Below the pieces are notes generated by a model that saw only the letters and a list, made by a program, of their open reading frames with translations, searched no databases and was not told where the DNA came from. Positions 1 through 7,468 of a stretch of DNA of 64,000 nt are shown one piece after another (position 1 is the stretch's first letter; each line of letters opens with the position of its first letter). The position numbers and the translations under genes are program-made. Source of the DNA: an uncultured Armatimonadota bacterium (GTDB lineage: Bacteria; Armatimonadota; Fimbriimonadia; Fimbriimonadales; Fimbriimonadaceae); the NCBI GenBank assembly GCA_903927025.1, contig CAIYLG010000019.1, positions 1 to 64,000 on the forward strand, read 5' to 3'.

Positions 1-36
1 GCGAGGGCTACCCCAGGATCGTGTTGAACCGGAGTC

Positions 37-1194
37 TCAACCGAAATAATGGACCAGTTCTGGATCGAGAACGGGCACGTCGATCGGCTGTCCACCCGAC
101 CGGACGGACTGAGTGGCCGCGACACCGGCTGCGACACTCTGACGAGCCGCGATCGGTGAAGTCACACTGGTTGTGCCTGTCCTCAGGAAATCGATAAACT
201 CACCGACGATCTTCTCGTCCGATCCTCCGTGCCCCCCTGTTGCGAGAGGCACTTCGTATTCGAGATCTCCCTGCTCAGCGTACTTCTGGTGGTTTTGATT
301 CCACAGTCTGACCACGCTCTTTCCGGGCGCGTCGCCAAAATTCTCTATACGCCCCTCGGTTCCAATGACGGTGTAATTTCTCCAGGCATCCGGTGAGAAG
401 TGACACTGCTGGTACGAGGCCAACACCCCATTGTCCAGTTTCATAAGCATCATGTTGATATCCTCAACATCGACGACCGGATTCAGCTTGTCCAGAGATA
501 GTGGCGGCCAAACTCCACGGAAGCTGACCTTGATATAGTCATCCGCCGTCTGTCTGTCCTCGATCTGGCCATAAACTGCGAGTTCACCGAACGCGGTGAC
601 TCTCTCCGAGTAACCACCGCAAAGCCAGTGGAGCACGTCGATGTCATGGGCACCCTTTTGAAGAAGGAGTCCCGTAGACTTGGTTCGGTCCGCATGCCAG
701 TCTCGGAAATAGGCGTCCCCGCCGTAACTGACGAAGTGTCGGCACCATGCCGTCTTCACCTCACCAATCTTGCCTTCGTCGATCCACTCCTTCATCTTCT
801 GAACGACCGCAAAGTGGCGCATGTTGTGGCCCACAAAGAGCTTGCCTCCACCATTCTTAGCCGCCCAAAGAATCCGATCACACCCTTCGGTTGTGATCGC
901 CATTGGCTTCTCCAAGTACACACTGACGCCTGCGCCCAGTAGAGTGCTCGCCTGCTCCTCATGAAGCCAATCTGGCGAAGTGACAAATACTGCATCGAGG
1001 CCCATGGAAAGGAACTCGGTGTAATCCGCAACTACCTTTGCTTCTGGAAACTTCTCCAAGAAAGCAGCCTGAGCCAACTCGCTTGGATCGGCGAGAGCGA
1101 CAAGCTCAACGCCCTCTTCAGGGCGATGGGCAACTCCGGAGAGACCACCGCGCAGGCCGTAGCCAATTGCTCCAATTCTTAACTTGTCACTCAC
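37..1194 (-). CDS. Gfo/Idh/MocA family oxidoreductase
   Basis: Predicted cytoplasmic NAD(P)-dependent sugar or inositol oxidoreductase. The N-terminal Rossmann fold has a glycine-rich loop (GAIGYGLRGG) and the family motif EKPMAIT; the C-terminal half is the alpha/beta substrate domain of this superfamily. A longer frame opens at an ATG at 1242 but would overlap the upstream gene by 47 bases. I chose the GTG at 1194, which gives a 385-residue product beginning one base after the stop of the sugar epimerase and matching the usual family N-terminus. No strong Shine-Dalgarno sequence precedes it, consistent with translational coupling. Pairing with an epimerase/isomerase is typical of sugar or inositol catabolism; the substrate cannot be told from sequence. 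Confidence 0.88.
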   Translation of the reverse strand: MSDKLRIGAIGYGLRGGLSGVAHRPEEGVELVALADPSELAQAAFLEKFPEAKVVADYTEFLSMGLDAVFVTSPDWLHEEQASTLLGAGVSVYLEKPMAITTEGCDRILWAAKNGGGKLFVGHNMRHFAVVQKMKEWIDEGKIGEVKTAWCRHFVSYGGDAYFRDWHADRTKSTGLLLQKGAHDIDVLHWLCGGYSERVTAFGELAVYGQIEDRQTADDYIKVSFRGVWPPLSLDKLNPVVDVEDINMMLMKLDNGVLASYQQCHFSPDAWRNYTVIGTEGRIENFGDAPGKSVVRLWNQNHQKYAEQGDLEYEVPLATGGHGGSDEKIVGEFIDFLRTGTTSVTSPIAARQSVAAGVAATQSVRSGGQPIDVPVLDPELVHYFG

Positions 1195-1195
1195 T

Positions 1196-2053
1196 CTACG
1201 CGCGCCCCAGGATTGCGTCCATCGCTCGCGAAGTGTTTGCAATTCGAACTTCCGAGTGGTGTCGATAGTACGGAATCATCTCAGCGACAACCGGGCCCGA
1301 GTAGCCGATCTCATCGATCGCCTTGACAAGATCTGGCCAATTCACGTCTCCCTCGAGCAGGTCCACAAATCCCTCAATCGTTCCAACCGACCTTCGAAAG
1401 TCTTTGAAATGGATTCCGACAATCTTGTCCTTTAGAATTCTTAGCCACTGTTCTGGGTAGCCAAAAGGAAGAATGTTCGCGACATCAAGATAGGAGCCAA
1501 TGTAAGGGCTGTCGAACTGATCCAGAAATGCCTTCATCTCAACTGGGCTCATCAGGAACTTGTTCCAAACGTTCTCGATACCCATTCGAACTCCCACCGC
1601 TTCAGCGGCCGGCAAGACCTTCCTGAGGCCCTCGGTTGCGTATCTGTACACATGATCGTACGGCAGAATTTCCCGCTCCGGAAGGAAGAAAACCTCTACG
1701 GCACCCGGAATCGTAAGGTGGGTTTTCGCACCGAGCCAAGCTGAAATCTGAACCATCTTCTCAAGGTCATCAATTGCCTGATTTCGCGCAGCTTCGGTGC
1801 CATCCCCCAGTGCCCTGCCCCAATAAAGCCCAGATGCTGTGCTCGGAACCGTAAGTCCAAGTGAGGCGGCTTCCTCTACAATCTCACTGCAGCGAGATTC
1901 GGTGACATCGAGGCCAAGTGCGCCAGACTCGCCAATACAGAGTTCGACGGCTTGGTAACCGTACTTCTTAGCTGCGTTGAGAAAGGTGGAAACTTCGAGA
2001 GTGCCATCGAGCCCGCCGCTCATGGACCAATAGTTGATCGATTTAAGAACCAT
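1196..2053 (-). CDS. Sugar phosphate isomerase/epimerase, xylose isomerase-like TIM barrel
   Basis: A 285-residue protein of the AP-endonuclease-2/xylose isomerase-like TIM-barrel superfamily (IolE/IolI/hydroxypyruvate isomerase type). Visible barrel motifs include MGIENVWNKF, GSYLDVAN, GIHFKDFR and PVVAEMIPY, which carry the usual metal-binding Glu, Asp, His and Glu residues. An upstream in-frame ATG at 2188 adds 45 residues with no family resemblance, so I start at the ATG at 2053. The gene lies immediately upstream of the Gfo/Idh/MocA oxidoreductase with one base between them, so the two are almost certainly one transcript and act on the same carbohydrate. It is divergent from the BTAD-type regulator, which might control it. 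Confidence 0.87.
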   Translation of the reverse strand: MVLKSINYWSMSGGLDGTLEVSTFLNAAKKYGYQAVELCIGESGALGLDVTESRCSEIVEEAASLGLTVPSTASGLYWGRALGDGTEAARNQAIDDLEKMVQISAWLGAKTHLTIPGAVEVFFLPEREILPYDHVYRYATEGLRKVLPAAEAVGVRMGIENVWNKFLMSPVEMKAFLDQFDSPYIGSYLDVANILPFGYPEQWLRILKDKIVGIHFKDFRRSVGTIEGFVDLLEGDVNWPDLVKAIDEIGYSGPVVAEMIPYYRHHSEVRIANTSRAMDAILGRA

Positions 2054-2249
2054 GCTGTTGCTTATAGAACCTGTTGTCCAGAACTGTACCGAGGAACAGA
2101 CGGAAAATGTGTGGTCTAGTGCATTGCACCCCAACCAGCCTAAAGGAACGCTAAAACATACGGTTGAAGCAGGCAAATTTGGCTTCATGTCAGCAGAATC
2201 TGGTGCGATGGAGGATGAGGTCCGTCGCCCTCCGCGACCATAATGCGAT
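2054..2249. promoter_or_regulatory. Divergent intergenic region between sugar operon and BTAD regulator
   Basis: About 200 bases separate the epimerase start from the regulator start and must hold both promoters. I see no convincing -35/-10 pair or clear operator by eye. Confidence 0.35.
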
Positions 2250-5219
2250 ATGCCATTGCCTTGGCGCGTTGAGATGTTTGGCGGACTCCGCGTGGTTCAG
2301 TCCGATAGGACGATCACGCGCTTTCAGACTCAAAAGACAGGAGCTCTCCTGGCATATCTGGCACTACATCGAAATGCAACCCACTCGCGGGAAGTACTCG
2401 CCGAGCTGCTGTGGCCCGCCGCCGATCCCGTTGCGGTTCGCAACCGGCTCAACCAGGCCGCATCGTCTCTCCGCAGGCAGATCGAGCCCCCTGGAATCAC
2501 CCACGGCAGCGTCCTCATCTCCGATCAGCGGTCGATACGGCTCAACCCTGATTCGATCGAGACTGACGTGGAGGAATTCACACGCAACATCTCTAGAGCG
2601 GAATCGGGAATGAACCCTGCCGATAGACAGGCCCTCCTCAAGCGTAGCGTGGACCTCTACGTCGGTGAATTTCTTTACGGCTACTACTCAGAATGGGTCA
2701 CCGTTGAGCAGCTTCGCCTCGCCGACATGTATTCCTCTGCCCTATTTGATCTGCTTGACGTCAGTCGAGAATTGGGCGACGCTGAGACGGCAATCCGTGC
2801 CGCCACTCTCCTGTTGAAGGACGACCCTCTCGATGAGGGAACCCACTGTGATTTGATGCGGCTCTACCTGGATTCGGGGCGTCCTGGTGCGGCCAAGCGA
2901 CAGTTTGAAGAATTGAGTCGAATTCTAGAGACGGAACAGGAGCAACCTTCAGAGGAAGCTTATGAGCTCAATCGGGAGGCATCTGCGAAGCGCACATCTG
3001 CGGCAAAGCCGATGCAGGTCGTGGTTCGCGAACCGCAAGTAGAGGCTCCTGCAACTCCAGAGCCGTCCGTCCCAACTCTTCCATCCATTCCCAACCGGTT
3101 TGTCGGACGTGAGGCAGACGTCTCCAAGATCAGGCAGATGCTGGCCTCAGATGGCACTCCCGTGGTAACGATTCTCGGGGCTGGAGGCTGCGGTAAAACT
3201 CGGCTGGCGCTGCAGATCGCCCACGACTTCTCCGACGCACTCGATCGTTGTTCGTACTTCGTCGCATTGGCAGATGTACAGGACGCAAGCGAAATCCCTT
3301 CTGCAATCGCCGCCGCGATTGGCATCCGCGAGGCGGACAATCTGGTCAGGCGGCTGCGTCAAAACGAACGCACCCTGCTGGTATTGGACAGCATCGAGCA
3401 GTTGGCGGATGAAGCCGCACCAATGGTTCAATCTCTCATTGCCGAGGTCCCCGGACTTAGCTGCATCGTCACCTCGAGGCGACCACTTCACATTGAGGCG
3501 GAACGCACATACCTGCTTGCCCCGTTGCCTGGCCCCACTGAGGCCCTGCCGCCCGAAGACCTCATCCTCAATCCAAGCGTCGCACTCTTTGTCGATCGTG
3601 CTCAGGCGGCCCTGCCTGATTTTCAGTTGACCACACGAAATGCAGATGTCGTGCGGCAGCTTTGCCTCAGGCTGGAAGGGCTCCCGCTTGCCATTGAACT
3701 TGCCGCATCTTGGGCCAAAACCGTGGCCCCTGCCCAAATGCTCGCGATGCTTACGGACCGATTCACGCTTCTGGAGAGCCGACGACGCGATATCAGCGCA
3801 CGGCACCGAACCATGCGAGCGGTAATCGATTCTGGCGTCGCGCTTCTTCCACCAGATCTGAAGGTCCTGTTTCACCGCCTTTCGGTCTTTCAGGGCGGAT
3901 GGACGATTGAAGCGGCTTCCGTAGTCTGCCAGCGCCCCGATGTCCTTCACGCGATGGATGCCCTCGTGGAACAGTCACTGATTGTTGCGGACTCCACGGA
4001 CCGAGAGTCGTACCGGTTTCGGATGCTGGATACGTTGAGAGACTACGCCGCAGAGCATCTCCCCACTGCTGATGCGGCTGAGTCCGCCAACCTGCATGCA
4101 GACTTCTTTTCCGCACTCGCTAGTGAGGCAGAGAAGGGGCTGACCGGCCCCGATCAGGCCCAATGGCTGGACCGATTAAGTGCGGACTTTGCAAACTTGT
4201 CGGCAGCATTTCGCTGGTACCTCGAGCACGATCTCATTTCGCCTGCCCTTGAGCTTTGCTGCAGCCTTGTTCCCTACTGGGAATTTTTAGGCGGCGCCCA
4301 AACTGGCATCGATTGGCTCGAATCTGCACTTTTGCGAGCAACCCGCTCCAGCCAGGTTTCCTCAGAGGTTGTGGCGAGGTCTCGAACGAGCCTCAGCTGG
4401 CTTACCTGGATTCACGGCAAATTCGAAAAGGCGGCAAGCATGCACGCGGCCTGTCTTGACCTTTGGGTTGGTCTGGCTTCGCCCCACGGAATTGCGCTCG
4501 CGCAGCGGAACATTCAGATGGAAGCCCATCGACGAAGAGACTACAAGAAGTCTCTTGAATTGCTTTCTGACAACTTGGCGAAGGGCCATTCGCTAGAAGA
4601 CCACGACCTGATCGAGCGGACGTTGCTTGCAATGGGAAATACGTTCGTTGAGCTCAAGCAGTTTGATGAGGCCAGAGAGCAGTACGAGGCGAGCCTGAAG
4701 TCCGCGCGACAGTCTGGCAACAAGAGGCGCGCCGCAGTTGCCCTCAACAATCTCGGCAACCTCGCCCTCCTGTCGGAGCAGTACACCGTCGCTCGTCATA
4801 GCCTGACTCAAGCTTTAGATCAGTTTCAGCAGCTTCGAGCAAAGCCGCATGCAATCGAGGCACTTATCCTGCTCGGGAGATTGGAGCGTCTTCTTGGCAA
4901 CATTGATGAAGCAAAGCGGAATCTGGAGCAGGCTTGGTCCTTCAGCCCCGAGGAATCCTATCAACTCCAGGTGCTTTTTCTTGAACTCGCGCAATGCAGT
5001 TTTGCTGTAAATCGTGCAGGTGAGGCGGCCACTCTCTTGGGGTTTGTCGATCAGCTCCAAGAGGATAGTGGAGCCCTCAACTACGACATTGAGCGACAGG
5101 CGTTTGAGGACTTCGAAGCCAAGCTGAAGGACACACTAACTTCCTCCGAGTACCGCGAGGCGAGACGAGTCGGACGAACTTTAGAATTGGGTCAGGCGGC
5201 CCAAATCGCAAATATATAG
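2250..5219 (+). CDS. AfsR/SARP-like transcriptional regulator: BTAD, NB-ARC ATPase and TPR
   Basis: A 989-residue cytoplasmic signal-integrating regulator. Residues ~5-105 form an OmpR/PhoB-like winged helix, ~106-240 a bacterial transcriptional activator (BTAD) domain, and ~245-280 a Pro/Ala-rich linker. Next comes an NB-ARC/STAND ATPase with Walker A GAGGCGKT (310-317), Walker B LLVLDSIEQ (376-384), TSRRPL (408-413) and GLPLAIELAA (478-487). The last ~350 residues are helical TPR-like repeats (for example LNNLGNLALLSEQY). This order matches AfsR/LuxR-like STAND regulators that switch on ATP binding after ligand sensing by the repeats. It is divergent from the sugar operon. Ligand and target are unknown. 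Confidence 0.9.
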   Translation: MPLPWRVEMFGGLRVVQSDRTITRFQTQKTGALLAYLALHRNATHSREVLAELLWPAADPVAVRNRLNQAASSLRRQIEPPGITHGSVLISDQRSIRLNPDSIETDVEEFTRNISRAESGMNPADRQALLKRSVDLYVGEFLYGYYSEWVTVEQLRLADMYSSALFDLLDVSRELGDAETAIRAATLLLKDDPLDEGTHCDLMRLYLDSGRPGAAKRQFEELSRILETEQEQPSEEAYELNREASAKRTSAAKPMQVVVREPQVEAPATPEPSVPTLPSIPNRFVGREADVSKIRQMLASDGTPVVTILGAGGCGKTRLALQIAHDFSDALDRCSYFVALADVQDASEIPSAIAAAIGIREADNLVRRLRQNERTLLVLDSIEQLADEAAPMVQSLIAEVPGLSCIVTSRRPLHIEAERTYLLAPLPGPTEALPPEDLILNPSVALFVDRAQAALPDFQLTTRNADVVRQLCLRLEGLPLAIELAASWAKTVAPAQMLAMLTDRFTLLESRRRDISARHRTMRAVIDSGVALLPPDLKVLFHRLSVFQGGWTIEAASVVCQRPDVLHAMDALVEQSLIVADSTDRESYRFRMLDTLRDYAAEHLPTADAAESANLHADFFSALASEAEKGLTGPDQAQWLDRLSADFANLSAAFRWYLEHDLISPALELCCSLVPYWEFLGGAQTGIDWLESALLRATRSSQVSSEVVARSRTSLSWLTWIHGKFEKAASMHAACLDLWVGLASPHGIALAQRNIQMEAHRRRDYKKSLELLSDNLAKGHSLEDHDLIERTLLAMGNTFVELKQFDEAREQYEASLKSARQSGNKRRAAVALNNLGNLALLSEQYTVARHSLTQALDQFQQLRAKPHAIEALILLGRLERLLGNIDEAKRNLEQAWSFSPEESYQLQVLFLELAQCSFAVNRAGEAATLLGFVDQLQEDSGALNYDIERQAFEDFEAKLKDTLTSSEYREARRVGRTLELGQAAQIANI

Positions 5220-5276
5220 GCTATCCAGGCAAATGATGCTGCCGCTGAAAGGAGCTCCGTAGGGTATCACGGCCGG

Positions 5277-5711
5277 ATGCTCAAGGAATTTAAAGAGTTT
5301 GCCGTTAAGGGAAACGTGATTGACCTCGCCGTCGGTGTGGTTATTGGTGGCGCGTTTGGCTCCATCGTCACTTCACTGGTGAAAGACATTGTCATGCCAC
5401 CCATTGCCCTGGTTCTCGGCAAGATCGACTTCAGCGAGCAGTTTCTGGTTCTCAAGGAAGGAAAGACACCAGGCCCCTACGTGACGATTGATGCCGCCCA
5501 TAAGGCAGCCGCAGTCACGCTGAACTACGGAACATTCATCAACACACTGCTCAGCTTTATCATTGTCGCCTTCTCAATCTTCGTAGTCGTTAAGGCAATC
5601 AACAAGCTGAAGCGCGAGGAAGCAGCCGCTCCCGTAGAACCGGCCCCACCCACCAAGCAGGAAGAGCTGCTCACTGAGATCAGAGATCTGCTCAAAGCAG
5701 GTAAGGCTTAG
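5277..5711 (+). CDS. mscL: Large-conductance mechanosensitive channel MscL
   Basis: 144 residues, the usual MscL length. The N-terminal amphipathic helix ([20 protein letters not shown]) leads into TM1 with the pore-lining small-residue stretch [20 protein letters not shown]2 is around [19 protein letters not shown], and a C-terminal helix ([14 protein letters not shown]) forms the cytoplasmic bundle. It is an inner-membrane homopentamer that opens under membrane tension to relieve hypo-osmotic shock. The gene stands alone, 57 bases after the BTAD regulator and convergent with the OsmC gene. Confidence 0.97.
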   Translation: MLKEFKEFAVKGNVIDLAVGVVIGGAFGSIVTSLVKDIVMPPIALVLGKIDFSEQFLVLKEGKTPGPYVTIDAAHKAAAVTLNYGTFINTLLSFIIVAFSIFVVVKAINKLKREEAAAPVEPAPPTKQEELLTEIRDLLKAGKA

Positions 5712-5755
5712 CTCCGGAACCTGTGTCCAGCACTCCCCGGATGGGAGCTCTCCGC

Positions 5756-6208
5756 TTACCGAACGATCGTTGGCTCGATCACGATCTCAACCTTTCCGCG
5801 TACTGCATTGGTGACGATGCAGTACGCATCCGCCTTGTAGGCATTGTCCAAAACCTGCGCCTCCTGCGCTTCTGTGGCATCCGCTGAGATTTTGATGACG
5901 GGTCGAATCGTAAGTTTCTTGTAAGTGAAGCTCATTCCCTGCTGCTCAACTTCTCCAGTGGCAGAAACGTTGAGGTCAATGACGGGAAGTTTGCGGTTGG
6001 CGGCGATGATGCCGAAGGTGATGGAGTAGCATCCCGCGACTGCCACCGTGATGAGCTCTTCCGGATTGGTCGCACCGCCAGGTCCTTGGAATTCTGGTGG
6101 AACCGCCAGGGAAAACTCGGTGCTGCTGTTATGGACGGTAGCCTTTCCTGCACCATCGCGTCCGCCCGACCAAGAAACCAAAACTGGATATTCGTGAATT
6201 GTTGCCAT
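5756..6208 (-). CDS. OsmC-family peroxiredoxin-like protein
   Basis: A 150-residue OsmC/Ohr-fold protein. Both redox cysteines are present: Cys60 in VAVAGCYSITFG and Cys130 in KADAYCIVTNAVRG. Such proteins are cytoplasmic dimers that reduce organic hydroperoxides; the short SACOL1771-like branch has poorly known substrates. A start eight codons upstream (ATG at 6232) is possible, but ATG at 6208 gives the typical beginning MATIHEYPV. Convergent with mscL; no clear terminator lies between the two. Confidence 0.9.
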   Translation of the reverse strand: MATIHEYPVLVSWSGGRDGAGKATVHNSSTEFSLAVPPEFQGPGGATNPEELITVAVAGCYSITFGIIAANRKLPVIDLNVSATGEVEQQGMSFTYKKLTIRPVIKISADATEAQEAQVLDNAYKADAYCIVTNAVRGKVEIVIEPTIVR

Positions 6209-6391
6209 GTTGCGCCCTATGGACCTGCCCACTGTTAGGGCATCCCAAAGCTCCTACGAAATCTGCATGACACTGATTTCAAATTGGAGTTCCAGTCACG
6301 GATCAGAACATAAGCGGAAAACGATCTCACCAAGCGGGCGCAGTTTCACAAGGAATTGAAAGCCCTGAAACTGGATTCCACCGCAATCAAA

Positions 6392-7027
6392 TTAAGACTT
6401 CAGAATCGACTCGCCGACAAAGGCGCGAAGGGCGCGAATTGCCCTAACCTCGTCCTGAGACGGCTCGGTGACGAGGTGAGACCCGTCAAAGGTCCCCATA
6501 ATGGCTCCGGGGTTCTCGGAGTCATCCAGGCCAAAGAGGTGACCAAGCTCATGCGTCAAAACCGCACCCTGCGCAACCGAGCTCAGATCCCCCGAGTTCG
6601 CGTTGACGTTGATGCTTATATTTGCACTGAGTCGGCCATTCTCCTGCTGATAGACCTCAATCTCACCTTGCTGGTCATCGCTGCTTCCAAGCTGATCCAC
6701 GGACTCAACGATGACATCGGAGTCTGAGGCAGATTCGGCAACACGCACAGTCCCTTGGCCGAGCGCCAGATTCCACGCTCTGGCCGCCTGATCCAAGACT
6801 CGCCTCGAAATTCGTTCATCGGCTGAAGCGATCGTGAGCCCTTTTTGAAGGAGGAGCCCTTTAAGCTTTTCAAGCTGATGGGCCCCTGCCAAGCTCTGCG
6901 CAATCTTCCAAGATTCGCCACACATCTCTCGCGCGCTGTTTGAGGAAACCGTCAAAGCAGGCACATCCGCACTCAGGCACGACGGAAGCACCAGGAGCGC
7001 GATCAAGAGAGGCGAGAATTTGAACAT
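6392..7027 (-). CDS. Matrixin-like secreted zinc metalloprotease
   Basis: 211 residues with an N-terminal signal (hydrophobic LLIALLVLPSC). The LPSC at 14-17 could be a lipobox, making this a possible lipoprotein. The zinc motif HELGHLFGLDD spans 159-169: His159, Glu160 and His163, with Asp169 in the third-ligand position of the HExxHxxGxxH/D signature. Met177 in AIMG is a plausible Met-turn. The catalytic domain is small, like other bacterial matrixin/M10-type proteins. Likely exported; substrate unknown. A 7-bp palindrome sits just upstream of the start codon. Confidence 0.82.
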   Translation of the reverse strand: MFKFSPLLIALLVLPSCLSADVPALTVSSNSAREMCGESWKIAQSLAGAHQLEKLKGLLLQKGLTIASADERISRRVLDQAARAWNLALGQGTVRVAESASDSDVIVESVDQLGSSDDQQGEIEVYQQENGRLSANISINVNANSGDLSSVAQGAVLTHELGHLFGLDDSENPGAIMGTFDGSHLVTEPSQDEVRAIRALRAFVGESILKS

Positions 7028-7030
7028 TGC

Positions 7031-7050
7031 GGTGTATATAGAGATACACC
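7031..7050. repeat. Perfect palindrome abutting the metalloprotease start
   Basis: GGTGTAT (7031-7037) and ATACACC (7044-7050) form a 7-bp inverted repeat with a 6-base spacer, beginning three bases upstream of the minus-strand start codon at 7027. It could be an operator or an RNA hairpin that masks the ribosome-binding site. Confidence 0.5.
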
Positions 7051-7468
7051 GGGTCCGACCGCTATAGTCGCACTTTCTAACAATTATGGTCTAGCCGGCA
7101 AAACTTTCTTCAGATCGAAGGGTACATGAAGTGGTGGACACAAAACAAACGAAGGTGACGATTTAGAGTCAGTTTCGCTCTCAGTAGTGATGCAGGCATC
7201 CGAGTCATCGATTGCTTGCCGGCCGAATTTGAGATGAAATTGGCGCATCTCAACAGGCAACTTGAGCAACCATATCCCCAATATCCAATGTTTTTACTGG
7301 GGCAATAGACCTACGAATACCACGAACATTTGTGACCCATGCGAGACTGATTTGACCCATTAGCCCAGGCTCTTCGGATCAGTGACTAGACCCCAGCTGA
7401 GTGAATAACGCTTTACAATTCGGCAGGTTCGGCAGCAGTTGCAGGCTCGGCTTCAACTTCAAGGCGAT
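7051..7468. other. Intergenic region, no gene seen
   Basis: About 420 bases between the divergent metalloprotease and Ig-repeat genes. A 65-codon minus-strand frame at 7084-7281 has no recognisable features. AAGG at 7461-7464 is a plausible ribosome-binding site for the gene starting at 7469. Confidence 0.4.

Noticed and set aside
7084..7281. 65-codon minus-strand frame in the 7 kb spacer
   Set aside because: No ribosome-binding site, no domain, and composition unlike neighbouring genes.
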